Positions 1 through 10,282 are shown, counted from the first letter of the stretch. The stretch: DNA of 64,000 nucleotides from Bodo saltans (GCA_001460835.1 CYKH01000493.1:31944-95943), one strand, 5' to 3'. The notes: generated by a model from the sequence alone, not told the origin. Numbers and translations: made by a program.

Positions 1-3000
1 TAAGCGCCTCCTTCATCTGTGGATGGAGAAGGTGGCGCAACGCGGCATGACCCTCGAGAACTTCTCCCTGGTGGAGTCCATGGGCAACCCGATGGAAATC
101 CTCACATGGCAAATCAACGGCCTGCCCACCGACGAGAACTCCACGGAGAATGCCATCGTCGTCGCAATGTCCACCCCACCCCGCCGCTTCCCGCTGCTCA
201 TTGACCCCCAAGGTCAAGCAGTGAAGTGGCTGACGCAACAGTACAATCAGCCCCGTAATGGCCAGAAGCCCAACTTTAAGATCGTCAAGCTCACGGATTC
301 TACGTACATGCGCTCCTTGGAGGCGGCGATCCGCATGGGCGGCACGATCATCGTCGATGATGTGGGTGAGACGATTGACCCTGCACTTGAGCCCCTGCTG
401 ATGCGTCAAATTTTCACTGCGGAGGGTGGCGGTCCACAAATTCAAATGAGCGCACAGAGTGGCCCCATTGACTACAACCCCGCGTTCCGCTTCTTTATGT
501 GCACCAAGTTGCCCAACCCCCACTACCTCCCCGACATCAGTACCAAGGTGACCATGCTGAACTTCACCGTCACCATGGATGGTCTGGAAGATCAAATGTT
601 AGGCGAGGTGGTGTCGATTGAGAAGCGTGAGCTGGAGGAGGAGAAAAATAAGATCATTCACAGCATCTCCGAAGGTCAGAAGAAGCTGAAGGTCATCGAA
701 GAGACAGTCCTCGAGAAGTTGAAGAACACCAAGGGCAATATTCTTGACGATAAGGACCTTATCAACGAGCTCAAGTCCGCCCAGGTGAACGCCGGTGTCC
801 TTGGCAAGAAGCAAGAGGAGGCCCGTGAAAAGATGAAGATCATCAACGTGACACGAGAGCTGTACCGCTCTGTGGCCACACGATGTGCCGTGCTATTCTT
901 TGTGCTCGCAGACTTGTCGTTGATTGATCCTATGTATCAGTATTCACTTGAGTACTTCAAGACGCTTGTTTGCAAGGTGGTGGAGGCGACCAAGAAACCG
1001 GAGGGTTTCAACGAAGCGGACCCCACTCAAGACTCCCTCAACGATCACCTTGCTAACCTGATGGAGCGCATTACTGAGACAACCTACGTGCAGATTTGCC
1101 GAGGTCTTTTCAACAAGGATAAGACGATCCTTTCACTTCTTATTTGCACCTCTATTGCACGAAACTGCGACGAGATTATTGATCAGGAGTGGCAGTACTT
1201 TGTTCGTGCCTCTGCCCTCGTGGCAGGTGAGGTGCCTCCCAAGCCCGAGGGACTGGAGTGGATGAGCCAAGTGCAGTGGGAGCTGCTCGACACCATCAAC
1301 AGACTCGTCCCGTGCTACAAGGGTATTAGCGATGACGTGAAGAACCGCACTGAGCTGTGGAGAGAGTTTGTGCTCGGTGAAGCCCCACAAGATGCAACTC
1401 TCCCTGGTGGGGGTGCCACGGAGGCGGACGCAGCAGGCCGCGACTGGGAACACACTCTTGAGCCCTTCCAGCGCATCCTCCTGATCCGTTGTTTCCGCGA
1501 GGAGAAGCTGCTGTTCGCTCTCACAACATACGTGCGTGTGCGCATGGGCAACCACTACGTGGAGCCCCCGGCGTTCAGCTTGGAGCGTGCAATGGGTGAC
1601 AGCTCCTCCTCCACGCCCATTGTGTTTATCTTGTCCCCAGGTGCGGATCCTATGAACATGTTGCAGGCGTTCGCTGCCACGAACGGGAAGCAACTTCAGT
1701 ATGTATCGCTTGGTCAAGGTCAAGGAGAGAACGCTAAGCGCCTCATTGAAACATGCCGCAAGTCTGGGGACTGGGCGATGCTGCAGAATTGCCACTTGTC
1801 CAAGACCTTTATGCCCGAGTTAGAGATTCAAGTTGCCCAGCTGCAGCAGGTCTCTTCCAACGTGAACCCCAACTTCCGTCTTTGGCTGACGTCGATGCCC
1901 ACCGACTTCTTCCCTGTGTTTGTGCTCCAGAACAGCGTCAAGCTGACCAACGAGCCCCCCACTGGCCTCAAGGCTAACATGATTCGTTGCTTCAACGAGA
2001 TTACCGACGGTGACTTTGAAGTCTTCAACAAGGGAGAGAATTTCCCTGAGTGCTCCAAGGAGCACGCGTACAAAAAGCTCATGTACGGCTTGTGCTTCTT
2101 CCACTCAGTTGTGCTAGAGCGCAAGAAGTTCGGTCCTCTGGGTTGGAACGTGAAGTATGAGTGGAACGACACTGACTTCCACGTCAGCAAGCAGTGGCTC
2201 CGTCTGTTCCTGGAGGAACAGGCGAACATCCCGTGGGATTCATTGGAGTACATTATCGGTCAGATCAACTACGGTGGCCGCGTCACCGATCCACTGGATC
2301 GCAACACCCTCATGACCGTTCTGCGTATTTACCTCAACCGCAGCATCCTGCTCGATGGGTACTCCTTCAGTCAGTCAGGGAAGTACCGTGCACCACCCAT
2401 CGGCTCCATCACCTCCTTCCGCACTGTGTTGCAAGATATGTCGCTGATCGACGACCCAGAAGTGTTTGGTATGCACGAGAACGCCAACTTGCGCTACCAG
2501 CTGCAAGTCTCTGAGCTACTGATGAGCACCGTGTTGTCCATCCAGCCCCGCCTCATCGCAAAGAAGGGCGGTGGTCCGACCCCTGAGGAGCTGGTCATGC
2601 AGAAGTGCGTAGACTTCGAGGCAAGCCTGCCCTCCAACATCGACAAGGAGGAGGCCGGTCCTAATACATTCACGACGCTTGCCAACGGCCTGCCCAATTC
2701 GATCTCTACCGTCCTCTCCCACGAGCTTGTCAAGTACAACAAGCTCCTCACTCGCATGCGCTGGTCGCTGCTGGAGTTGCAGAAGGCGTTGAAGGGTCTT
2801 ACAGTGCTTTCCGAAGACTTGGACAAAATGTACCAGTCGTTCCTCAACGATCAAGTCCCAGCTCTTTGGAGCTCTGTTGGCTACGCATCCCTCAAGCCGC
2901 TTGGTGCATGGTACCGTGAGTTCCTCAACAAAATTAATTTTATCCGTACGTGGGTACAGAAGGGCGAACCCGTTAGCTTCTGGATCACTGGCTTCTTCAA

Positions 3001-3439
3001 CCCGAGTGCGTTTATGACCGGCGTACTGCAGGCGTTCGCCCGAGCCGAAGCAGTCTCCGTTGACAAGCTGGGGTTTAGCTTCCAGGTGACAGACGAAGAA
3101 GCGGACGAGGTCACCAAGCAACCTCATCGCGGTTGCTACGTGCATGGCATTTTCACCGATGCCTGGAGATGGGACAAGGAGAAGCGTGTGATGATGGACT
3201 CGTTGCCCGGCGAGCCCTACTCAACGCTGCCCGTTGTTCATTTCCTACCAGAGCCCAACCATAAAACGCCCAACAACTTCCACAGAGTCCCAATGTACCG
3301 CACCACCATTCGTGCAGGTATCATCTCTTCCTTAGGTGCTAGCTCCAATTATGTCCTACCCATCGAGGCACCGACGGACAAGGACCCCGACTATTGGGTT
3401 CTGAAGGGTGCTGCATGCGCCATCGCCCTGAACGCATAA
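1..3439 (+). CDS. Axonemal dynein heavy chain, C-terminal part (5' truncated by window)
   Basis: ATP-driven microtubule motor of the flagellar axoneme. The frame is open from the window edge, so the tail, linker and AAA1-4 lie upstream. The visible part covers AAA5, AAA6 and the C-terminal domain. Family motifs seen: PLLIDPQGQAVKW near residue 65, TKLPNPHYLPDI near 170, GLEDQMLGEVV near 195, SPGADP near 545, SLGQGQG near 570, LQNCHLSKTFMPELE near 595 and RLWLTSMPTDFFP near 625. APPIGSITSF and DDPEVFGMHENA near 795-825 are followed by a full C-terminal domain ending at residue 1145. The FGMHENA segment and the C-terminus resemble single-headed inner-arm heavy chains (DNAH1/3/7/12 type). That subtype call is from memory of the family; the dynein call is certain. 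A Gly/Ala-rich insert near residue 470 looks lineage specific. Confidence 0.97.
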   Translation, partial: KRLLHLWMEKVAQRGMTLENFSLVESMGNPMEILTWQINGLPTDENSTENAIVVAMSTPPRRFPLLIDPQGQAVKWLTQQYNQPRNGQKPNFKIVKLTDSTYMRSLEAAIRMGGTIIVDDVGETIDPALEPLLMRQIFTAEGGGPQIQMSAQSGPIDYNPAFRFFMCTKLPNPHYLPDISTKVTMLNFTVTMDGLEDQMLGEVVSIEKRELEEEKNKIIHSISEGQKKLKVIEETVLEKLKNTKGNILDDKDLINELKSAQVNAGVLGKKQEEAREKMKIINVTRELYRSVATRCAVLFFVLADLSLIDPMYQYSLEYFKTLVCKVVEATKKPEGFNEADPTQDSLNDHLANLMERITETTYVQICRGLFNKDKTILSLLICTSIARNCDEIIDQEWQYFVRASALVAGEVPPKPEGLEWMSQVQWELLDTINRLVPCYKGISDDVKNRTELWREFVLGEAPQDATLPGGGATEADAAGRDWEHTLEPFQRILLIRCFREEKLLFALTTYVRVRMGNHYVEPPAFSLERAMGDSSSSTPIVFILSPGADPMNMLQAFAATNGKQLQYVSLGQGQGENAKRLIETCRKSGDWAMLQNCHLSKTFMPELEIQVAQLQQVSSNVNPNFRLWLTSMPTDFFPVFVLQNSVKLTNEPPTGLKANMIRCFNEITDGDFEVFNKGENFPECSKEHAYKKLMYGLCFFHSVVLERKKFGPLGWNVKYEWNDTDFHVSKQWLRLFLEEQANIPWDSLEYIIGQINYGGRVTDPLDRNTLMTVLRIYLNRSILLDGYSFSQSGKYRAPPIGSITSFRTVLQDMSLIDDPEVFGMHENANLRYQLQVSELLMSTVLSIQPRLIAKKGGGPTPEELVMQKCVDFEASLPSNIDKEEAGPNTFTTLANGLPNSISTVLSHELVKYNKLLTRMRWSLLELQKALKGLTVLSEDLDKMYQSFLNDQVPALWSSVGYASLKPLGAWYREFLNKINFIRTWVQKGEPVSFWITGFFNPSAFMTGVLQAFARAEAVSVDKLGFSFQVTDEEADEVTKQPHRGCYVHGIFTDAWRWDKEKRVMMDSLPGEPYSTLPVVHFLPEPNHKTPNNFHRVPMYRTTIRAGIISSLGASSNYVLPIEAPTDKDPDYWVLKGAACAIALNA

Positions 3440-3870
3440 CCACACCCTATCGAACCCAGAGCAATTAGTAAAGAAAAAAAAAACTCAAACGAGAAGAAAG
3501 ACATCAGAAAAAATCAAACAAACAAAAAAAAACAATCAATGCACGACCAAGTGCAACAATAGAGAACAATGTCCACTCCCTTCAATTCTTCGTGTGCGTG
3601 TAAGAAACCACCCTCCCGCTCTTTCTTTGTTTGCTCGCACGCACTGAGCACGAACGTCACATCTGCATGACAGTGTGCGGTGTGACTGGTTGTAGACGAA
3701 AAGACCGCGTGCTAGATAATGTACACAGCATCAATACAGACACACACACACAGCCAAAAAGTCATGCAATATCATCGGGTGCTGTTCGAGGAATGGAAGT
3801 CTATTCCCTAGCTTACCTTCTCTTTTCTTTAATTGTTGTCGATAGCAACAGGTTCCAGTCGCACTACACA
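3440..3870 (+). other. Intergenic region: dynein 3' UTR and eL14 5' flank
   Basis: No coding signal. It holds several A-rich runs (3472-3482, 3523-3531) just after the dynein stop and a short CA repeat (3741-3752). A strong pyrimidine tract sits just before eL14. An open frame running into eL14 from 3631 is read-through of non-coding DNA, because eL14 homology begins only at 3871. Confidence 0.75.
3811..3851 (+). promoter_or_regulatory. Pyrimidine tract and trans-splice acceptor for eL14
   Basis: A 30-base pyrimidine-rich stretch (CTTACCTTCTCTTTTCTTT) is followed by AG at 3844-3845 and 3850-3851, with the eL14 ATG 20 bases further on. This is the expected geometry for spliced-leader addition in kinetoplastids. 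Which AG is used cannot be told from sequence. Confidence 0.7.
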
Positions 3871-4416
3871 ATGGTGAACACGAACTACGTCCGCGTCGGC
3901 CGCCTTGTCCGCATCATCCGTGGCCCCCGTGCCGATAAGGTCGGTGTCATCACTGACATCATCGATGCCACCCGCGTGCTCGTTGAGAACCCCGAGGACA
4001 ACAAGATGTGGCGCCACGTCCAGAACGTCAAGAACATTGAGCCCCTCAAGTTCAACATTGCTATCAGCCGCAACATCAAGACTGCCACCCTCAAGTCTGC
4101 CCTCGGCGAGAAGAAGACCCTGGAGAAGTACAGCGCCACCACCACCGCCAAGCGCATCGCCGCCAAGAAGGCCCTCGCCACCTCCAGCGACTTCGAGCGC
4201 TACCAGCTCCGCGTCGCCAAGCGTTCCCGCGCTCACTGGACTCGCAAGATCTTCGACGAGGCTGACAAGAAGAAGGCCGTCTCGTGGCACGCGATCCAGC
4301 TGAAGAAGCTGAAGAAGTCCGCCGGTAAGTTCGACAAGAAGAAGGGCGCCTCTGCTCGCATCCAGAAGGCCCAGGCTCGCTCCAAGGCCCGCCTCGCCAA
4401 GAAGACCAAGGCTTAA
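3871..4416 (+). CDS. RPL14: 60S ribosomal protein L14 (eL14)
   Basis: Large-subunit cytosolic ribosomal protein of 181 residues. The N-terminal KOW-like segment (VGRLVRIIRGPRADKVG, then DIIDATRVLVENPED) is diagnostic of eL14. A conserved middle follows (FERYQLRVAKRSRAHW), then a Lys/Ala-rich basic tail. The start at 3871 is chosen because the MVNTNYVRVG N-terminus matches the family, and it lies just after the trans-splice acceptor. Codon choice is strongly biased to C-ending codons and AAG lysine, as expected of a highly expressed gene and more extreme than its neighbours. Confidence 0.95.
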   Translation: MVNTNYVRVGRLVRIIRGPRADKVGVITDIIDATRVLVENPEDNKMWRHVQNVKNIEPLKFNIAISRNIKTATLKSALGEKKTLEKYSATTTAKRIAAKKALATSSDFERYQLRVAKRSRAHWTRKIFDEADKKKAVSWHAIQLKKLKKSAGKFDKKKGASARIQKAQARSKARLAKKTKA

Positions 4417-4573
4417 ACGGCTTGATACCTGACTGCATCACTGCTTTACGTTGTTATGGTAGCATCATTTATTCTTGTAAGATTGAGGTTGTCTTCCTTG
4501 CAGCTGAAACCGTCATGTTTTTGCCCTTTTAAACTTCAAGGCTTAGACAACATAAATTACTCCTTCGTTTCAT

Positions 4574-5278
4574 ATGCGTCCTGTTGTGGCAGCAAAGAAG
4601 CCACAGGTATCGTCTCGGTTGAAACGAGATGCCTCACACAACAAGTCATTGACATCCAGTTACGATGAGCTGGTGTTGCAGTGGGCGATGAGTGCCCCAT
4701 CCATCACTGCCGCCGAGCGGTCCGATATCATTGAAACCGCGTTGGATAACCGAAGGGCTGCTATGCCTCTGCTGCACACGTCACAACACGACCCCTCCAC
4801 AGATGAAGTCCTAGACGAGATGGAGGCATGCATTGCAAGTCTCCGCGCTCAGGACAGTTCTGACATCGTGGCTGCTACCGAACTGCGTCGGTTGACAACA
4901 GACGCAAGGAGCATTCTTGGCAAGGATGTCAAGCTAGAGCTATGCCTTCGTCAACAGTCTGAGAGCATCTTCCAATTGAGTGCTGTGTGGGAGGAGCTGC
5001 AATTGCAAGCCCTTCACAGAGGAGACCTTGAAGTCCTAGAGGAGGTGTCATGGAGGCCCGCTCCCTCACAGACTGGATCCGTGTGCAGCTACGTGGCGTA
5101 CGGTATGCACGGCATCGTGTTTCTTCGCATCCACGACTCACTCACATTTGATGCGTCAGGTCATGTGCAACTGATAGTTCGCACCATGTTGTACCACCCA
5201 GACGACGCAGCACGTGGCCGCAACGCACGATGGGCACCACACTTTGGCACACTATCAAAACTCGTTCCTCTAGCGTAG
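4574..5278 (+). CDS. Unknown protein, 234 aa
   Basis: I do not recognise this protein. The N-terminus is basic (MRPVVAAKKPQVSSRLKR). The middle is mostly helical with acidic and leucine residues (EVLDEMEACIASLRAQ, TTDARSILGKDVKLEL). The C-terminal 80 residues look like a small beta-rich domain (SVCSYVAYGMHGIVFLRIHD, then QLIVRTMLY). There is no clear signal peptide or membrane segment. The start at 4574 is the first ATG after a T/C-rich stretch (4514-4540). The reading frame is clean and codon use resembles neighbouring genes, so it is very probably real. Confidence 0.75.
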   Translation: MRPVVAAKKPQVSSRLKRDASHNKSLTSSYDELVLQWAMSAPSITAAERSDIIETALDNRRAAMPLLHTSQHDPSTDEVLDEMEACIASLRAQDSSDIVAATELRRLTTDARSILGKDVKLELCLRQQSESIFQLSAVWEELQLQALHRGDLEVLEEVSWRPAPSQTGSVCSYVAYGMHGIVFLRIHDSLTFDASGHVQLIVRTMLYHPDDAARGRNARWAPHFGTLSKLVPLA

Positions 5279-5414
5279 CGTGATGATTTTGTACACCAAT
5301 ACCAACCTTGAACGATTGTTGCGCATTGGCTCAAGTTGACCCAATCATGCCTCTCAATTGTGTTCTTTTGTTGATCCATGTGCCTCTATGGTTGCATAGC
5401 TTTCAGAACATTTT

Positions 5415-6407
5415 ATGTCGTTCCCCACCAAGGAGGTGCTGCGCGTTGCAGTGACCGGAGCTGCTGGCCAGATTGGATACTCGCTGCTCCCCTTGATTGC
5501 CCGTGGCAACATGCTCGGTGCCACACAGCGTGTGGAGCTGCGCCTGTTGGATATCGAGCCTGCCCAGAAGGTGCTTGAGGGCGTCCGCTTCGAACTACAA
5601 GACTGCGCATTCCCTTTGTTGGGCGACGTGGTCATTACTCATGAACCTCAGGTGGCTTTTGACGGAGCTGACGTTGCCATCTTGTGCGGCGCGTTCCCCC
5701 GCAAGCCGGGTATGGAGCGCAAGGATCTGTTGCTGACCAACGCAAAGATCTTCTCTGAGCAGGGGCGCATTATTGGAGATGTTGCGAGCCCCCACTGCCG
5801 TGTCCTGGTTGTTGGTAACCCTGCTAACACCAACGCCCTTATTCTTGCCACTGCCGCAAAGGGCAAGATTCCCGCAGACCAAATCACGGCCCTCACACGC
5901 CTCGACCACAACCGCGCAATTGCACAGGTTGCTCTGAAGGCCGGTGCTCCTGTGGCATCGGTTTCAAACGTGATCATCTGGGGAAACCACAGTGGTACTC
6001 AGGTGCCTGATGTGAACAGTGCTGTGGTGAACGGCCAGCCTGCCCGCCAAGCAGCCAATGACGACGCATTCTTCGACGGCGACTTCCTTGGCCTCGTCCA
6101 GCAGCGCGGCGCTGAAGTCATGAAGCTTCGCGGACTGTCCTCGGCTGCTTCCGCTGCCAAGGCTATTGTTGACCACGTGCACGACTGGATCCTCGGTACT
6201 GCCCCTGGCACGTTCGTGTCGATGGCAGTCATCTCCGACATCAACTCCTACAAAGTCCCTGCAGGTCTTATGTACTCATTCCCAGTACAGTGCTCAGCTG
6301 GCACTTGGACCATCGTCGACGGAGTGACGGTGTCGCCAAAGGTGCAAGAGCTTATGGAGGCCACCACGGCAGAGCTCCTTGAGGAGCGCAGCCAGGCAGG
6401 GATTTGA
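5415..6407 (+). CDS. Malate dehydrogenase, cytosolic type
   Basis: Interconverts malate and oxaloacetate using NAD(P)(H). The 330-residue protein has the Rossmann loop [10 protein letters not shown] near residue 15, the cofactor-strand acid in LRLLDIEPA, the substrate arginines in [13 protein letters not shown] (near 100), NPANTNA (near 138), LTRLDHNRA (near 162) and the catalytic histidine in IWGNHSGTQ (near 190). This pattern is the cytosolic/chloroplast MDH group rather than the mitochondrial one. No mitochondrial presequence is seen, and the C-terminus (SQAGI) is not a PTS1, so a cytosolic location is inferred. Confidence 0.95.
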   Translation: MSFPTKEVLRVAVTGAAGQIGYSLLPLIARGNMLGATQRVELRLLDIEPAQKVLEGVRFELQDCAFPLLGDVVITHEPQVAFDGADVAILCGAFPRKPGMERKDLLLTNAKIFSEQGRIIGDVASPHCRVLVVGNPANTNALILATAAKGKIPADQITALTRLDHNRAIAQVALKAGAPVASVSNVIIWGNHSGTQVPDVNSAVVNGQPARQAANDDAFFDGDFLGLVQQRGAEVMKLRGLSSAASAAKAIVDHVHDWILGTAPGTFVSMAVISDINSYKVPAGLMYSFPVQCSAGTWTIVDGVTVSPKVQELMEATTAELLEERSQAGI

Positions 6408-6582
6408 ACATCTTGATGGAGCCTCGCTAGGTATCGATTGCTGGCACACAGTGCCATAACAGCACGCAACGTATTTCCTTTCCGTCAATATTGAGCATGT
6501 ACTGCATTTCGATGAAACTGTTCGTGTTGGATGTTGCCTTGTCTTGCGCTGAAGATATCATACACATACACAGCACCGCCAA

Positions 6583-7086
6583 ATGATACGTGTCCTTGCG
6601 CTTCGTCTCTCATCCAGCCCCAAATCTGCACGGGCGAGGCTGAACAAAAGCCTTGTGACGCTTGGACGGCGAGCTGAAGAACCTGCTCTCGAGACCACCG
6701 CTGCCAAAACACTTGCTGTGGATAGCTCGAACTCACCGAAGGATGAAGTCAAGCCACGGAGCTACTTTGATCGCATCCACGCGGCATCGGGCGGTTTTGA
6801 CGTGGCGAAAACGAATACAGAGGGGAATGCCAGGGCACTCGTCTCCCACGCAATGCGATCGCACTCAGAAGTGACAGGACATAACGACGCAAACACGATG
6901 AAAGATCAATTAAGGATGGTTGGTAATCGAATTTTCAACGATTTTGAGTTGACGGGTGCCCTAAAAACACGCGGTCGCATCAAAAAGCGCCGAAACCCTC
7001 CTTTAGTGCAGCGGCTTGTGGTCACTCCCTCAACAGAACAAGTCTCTTCTCTGGACGAAGCGTTTGACTCATTTGTTCAATTTTGA
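6583..7086 (+). CDS. Unknown protein, 167 aa, possible mitochondrial presequence
   Basis: Not recognised. The N-terminus (MIRVLALRLSSSPKSARARL) is rich in Arg, Ser, Leu and Ala and has no acidic residue in the first 30 positions, so it could be a mitochondrial targeting sequence. The rest is hydrophilic, with a basic patch (LKTRGRIKKRRNPP) near residue 130 and an acidic/aromatic end (DEAFDSFVQF). It stops at TGA 7084-7086, a few bases before the first copy of the 217-bp duplication. Confidence 0.65.
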   Translation: MIRVLALRLSSSPKSARARLNKSLVTLGRRAEEPALETTAAKTLAVDSSNSPKDEVKPRSYFDRIHAASGGFDVAKTNTEGNARALVSHAMRSHSEVTGHNDANTMKDQLRMVGNRIFNDFELTGALKTRGRIKKRRNPPLVQRLVVTPSTEQVSSLDEAFDSFVQF

Positions 7087-7089
7087 TTT

Positions 7090-7523
7090 CAGTCAGAGCG
7101 ACCAAATGGACAGATTCTGCTTGTTCACACAAATTCAAATAATATTGATGCGTTGGTTCATCTCCTTGTACGTAACACGCTAGGACAACTGCACGAATAC
7201 TCACACACTCAGATTCTTTCGAAAATGATGGTGACATCCGACAATTGTGAGACATCTGAGTCGGAGCTCAGAGAGGAACTTGTGCGAGCTTATGAGGCAG
7301 CATCCCCAGTCAGAGCGACCAAATGGACAGATTCTGCTTGTTCACACAAATTCAAATAATATTGATGCGTTGGTTCATCTCCTTGTACGTAACACGCTAG
7401 GACAACTGCACGAATACTCACACACTCAGATTCTTTCGAAAATGATGGTGACATCCGACAATTGTGAGACATCTGAGTCGGAGCTCAGAGAGGAACTTGT
7501 GCGAGCTTATGAGGCAGCATCCC
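7090..7523 (+). repeat. Perfect 217-bp tandem duplication (2 copies)
   Basis: 7090-7306 and 7307-7523 are identical by eye. The unit spans the intergenic region and the first codons of the IQ-protein gene. 217 is not a multiple of 3, so the first copy's start codons (7225) run into a different frame and stop at 7359. Only the second copy feeds the full gene. Confidence 0.95.
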
Positions 7524-8661
7524 TCAAGCTCCTGATGGTGACGCTTGGGAACTGGGCGGCGGTGGACATACAGAGGATATACCGTGGCTACGTTGGCCGC
7601 AAACGCGTTAGACTCCGCCGCAAGCGGCTGCTCTTTACAGCGATGCTTCTCCAGCGAGTGACGAGAGGCGGCTTTGCTCGGCGGAACATCAAGTTGCTGA
7701 GGATTGTGTTAGATCAGCCGCAGCGGAAGCGCCTGGTCATGAAGTATCGCTACCTACAGAAGGGCGAAATTGTGATTCCTCGTGTAGCTGCGGCGTTCAT
7801 CTTGCAGCGCTTCGCCAAAAGAATTCCGTCGATTGTCCGTGTGCAGCATTTGCGAGACTTGTACATGTACGTGGTCAGAAGTGCGGTGAAAATTCAAGCA
7901 TTGGCGAAGCGAGCACATTGCCGACGGCTTCACGGAACCACACTTGTTGAGCACAGACGGGCACGCCACGAAAAGCTTCTGGTTGACTACGTTGAGAGCC
8001 AAGTGGCTGTGTGGACTCTGCGTCGTGTGACACGACAACTTGAGCAGCAGAAATTCGAACGAGAAGTTTGCCGCGGCATGCTAACGGGAAGGTCGTTCGC
8101 AGAATCGAGAAAACACGCCGAACGCTCCCACAAGCCAACGAGTGTGCAAATTAACTCTTCTTCTCCCATACATCGCTCGGGCTTCATGTCGCGCCAAGCA
8201 GAGTATGGGGACTTCGTCAACAATCGGCTGATCAATGGTCTCGCAGACAACGACACAACCGACAGTGATGATGACAGCATTGACGAGGAGCTTTTGAGGC
8301 CGCAGAACAAAGCAGTGAAGCTGATATCCTCGAGACGCAGAAAGAAGGCCAACAGTGGCACACCAACGCCAGAAAGCGGTTGGCTGCTACGTGCGTACCC
8401 TGGTTTTTTTTTTGACGAGGAGCTTTTGAGGCCGCAGAACAAAGCAGTGAAGCTAGCGGTTGGCTGCTACGTGCGTACCCTGGCACTGAGCCCGCGCCAG
8501 TTGGACGGTTATCTCGAGCGGCAAGTGCTCTCCGCCTCGCCCGCACACCCTCAGAAGTTGCCAGAAGAATTCTAGTGAGAGATGACGACAGCGACGACAG
8601 CAGCGGTCCCCATAAACGCGCCAATGTCTTTAATCGCCTGGCGCATAACTGGATGCAGTAG
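7442..8661 (+). CDS. IQ-motif protein, frame disturbed by a duplication near the 3' end
   Basis: Likely calmodulin-binding, probably cytoskeletal. IQ-type motifs are visible at VDIQRIYRGYVGRKRVRLRR, LLQRVTRGGFARR, FILQRFAKR and VKIQALAKRAHCRR within the first half. An Asp/Ser-rich linker (DTTDSDDDSIDEE) follows. The start is taken as ATG 7442 in the second copy of the upstream duplication. As printed, the frame stops at 8575. A partial duplication inserts 80 bases (8404-8483, beginning with T10). If these are removed the frame continues to TAG at 8661, with a more convincing ending (DDDSDDSSG, then FNRLAHNWMQ) and a total of 379 residues. The frame arithmetic is observed; that the insertion is not real is inferred. 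Confidence 0.75.
8281..8483 (+). repeat. Partial direct duplication with T10 junction and internal 52-bp deletion
   Basis: Segment 8281-8403 recurs at 8413-8483, but the second copy lacks the 52 bases equivalent to 8323-8374. A run of ten T (8404-8413) joins the copies. The insertion shifts the reading frame of the IQ-protein gene. Confidence 0.9.
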
Positions 8662-8789
8662 AGCAGTGTCAAAAGGAGTTGTTTGTAAAGTTGTACAATA
8701 TGCACTATTCACGCACTTCCCTTCAATCGTAGTGTCATTCATAAAAAAACTGTGTTCTTTGTATTGTACTTTCATCCAACAAGAATACT

Positions 8790-10136
8790 ATGGCGACTGT
8801 GGCAACACCGTCGAACCCCGCCCTTCAAGCGAAGGGCGGCGCCGCGCGGAGGACTTCAGCGAGCCGTGCCGTGGCCGCTGTGCAGGAAACGTTTCCAATC
8901 ATGTTATCGCCCTCCCCGTTACTTCGTGTCGAGAGTCTGCCATCAGGGAAGCCGAGGCCAGTCACTAGGTACCGCTCACTAGATGCTCTCAGTGCGGCGT
9001 ACAAGAGGCCTGATCCCCTCGCTGCTGAGCAGGTTCGTCTTGCGGAGTTCCATACGATCGTGAAAGGGCGCACGACGCTCTTGAGCTTATCTGACGATGC
9101 GTTGAGCATTGTGTATCGCTTTCTTGGCGATACAAGCCGCGACTTCATGCCACTCTCGCGTGTCTGCAAGCGCACGTACCACCTTAGCTTCGGACTTGAG
9201 GCGTCCGTCACCCTCGTACCAACGCTGGTCACCCCTGAGGTCCTATCGAGGCCGGGATCCATGCACTCATTAGCACTCCACCTAGGCCGCTTTACTCGTG
9301 GCCCATATGTAGAAAGCTTCAGCATCATTGACAGCAAAGCAGTGGCGCAGCTCCCTCGCACCATCACTGGCCCTGTGATCTCTAAGATTGGTCTGCAATG
9401 TGTCCTTGCGAACACGCAGCACTTGTTGCGGTTGGACATTCGTGGAGTGGTGCTACGGGATCACTCCCCTGTGACGGATAGGTTTCTAGCGGACCTCAAT
9501 GTGGTGTGTCCCCAGCTAGAGCAACTGCGGGTTGGTGTTGCGCTGGCAAGATGCTGGGAGGTAGGTTGGTGGTCCAAGCTGCCGCAGCTGAAAGAGTTTG
9601 TTGTTGGGTCTCGACGTGAAGACGTGGACTGGATGGACCCTGCACCGCTAGCTCTTCACGATGACGTGCTGGTGATGCTTCGCAGTCCCATCCACCACTG
9701 GAGGGCAGTCAAATTTTGGTGCAACATGGCACCTGCTTCATTCCAGCAGCTGGTCAACCCAACCGTAGCCTTCCCAGAGCTGAAGCACTTAGCTGTCAAC
9801 GCCACAGGGAACACCTCATCTCGACCTCTGGACGATCTGTCCTCTGTTGCTCCGGGAGATGCTGGTGCAGGGGATAAAAAGAAGGCGGACGCGAAGGGCG
9901 CCAAGAAAGGAGCTGTGGACGACACACAAGTGTTGCGCTGCCCCTTTCCAGTTTTGGAATCCTTCACTATTGCAGACATCGCAGAGCGCCCTGACTTCGC
10001 GTCAGAACTGGCAGCGAAGTTGATGGTCACGGCCCCAAACTTGGCGATGTTCAACATCACCAACACACACCGCAATGCTCCGACGAAAATCCCCCCGGCA
10101 ACAGGAAAGCCCAAACGTGGGGTCGCTGCTGCTTAG
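8790..10136 (+). CDS. F-box-like protein with leucine-rich-repeat-type C-terminal region
   Basis: Probable substrate adaptor of an SCF-type ubiquitin ligase. The 448-residue protein has a segment at about 100-140 (LLSLSDDALSIVYRFLGDTS, then FMPLSRVCKRTYHL) that fits an F-box: Leu-rich start, VYRFLG turn, and L-SRVCK-TYHL end. After it, regularly spaced hydrophobic stretches (HLLRLDIRGVVL, CPQLEQLRVGV, LPQLKEFVVG, FPELKHLAVNA, FPVLESFTIADI) resemble irregular leucine-rich repeats. A Lys/Ala/Gly-rich insert (DAGAGDKKKADAKGAKKGA) breaks the repeat region near residue 365. The F-box call is from motif reading only. The cullin at 34939-37385 could be part of the same pathway, but nothing links them directly. 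Confidence 0.7.
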   Translation: MATVATPSNPALQAKGGAARRTSASRAVAAVQETFPIMLSPSPLLRVESLPSGKPRPVTRYRSLDALSAAYKRPDPLAAEQVRLAEFHTIVKGRTTLLSLSDDALSIVYRFLGDTSRDFMPLSRVCKRTYHLSFGLEASVTLVPTLVTPEVLSRPGSMHSLALHLGRFTRGPYVESFSIIDSKAVAQLPRTITGPVISKIGLQCVLANTQHLLRLDIRGVVLRDHSPVTDRFLADLNVVCPQLEQLRVGVALARCWEVGWWSKLPQLKEFVVGSRREDVDWMDPAPLALHDDVLVMLRSPIHHWRAVKFWCNMAPASFQQLVNPTVAFPELKHLAVNATGNTSSRPLDDLSSVAPGDAGAGDKKKADAKGAKKGAVDDTQVLRCPFPVLESFTIADIAERPDFASELAAKLMVTAPNLAMFNITNTHRNAPTKIPPATGKPKRGVAAA

Positions 10137-10224
10137 AGACCATGTACGCATGTATGCATGTAGATGTTCAACCAAGCCTGTTCACATCACGATCGTAATA
10201 CTGCGCTCTTTTCAGTGATCACAG

Positions 10225-10260
10225 TTCATTTTATTTTTTTCCCTGTTTGCGCTTCTGAAG
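10225..10260 (+). promoter_or_regulatory. Pyrimidine tract and trans-splice acceptor for the decarboxylase gene
   Basis: A T/C-rich run (TTTTATTTTTTTCCCTGTTT) is followed by AG at 10259-10260, 23 bases before the ATG at 10283. Confidence 0.65.
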
Positions 10261-10282
10261 TTGAAGCTAAGAAAGAGTCACA

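Noticed and set aside
3631-3870. N-terminal extension of eL14
   Set aside because: The in-frame upstream region contains the pyrimidine tract and acceptor; family homology starts at 3871.
6390-6407. Glycosomal targeting of malate dehydrogenase
   Set aside because: The C-terminus is QAGI, not a PTS1 tripeptide, and no PTS2 is seen at the N-terminus.
8582-8968. Separate gene between the IQ and F-box genes
   Set aside because: The frame covers the true 3' end of the IQ gene, an intergenic stretch and the start of the F-box gene in a wrong frame.
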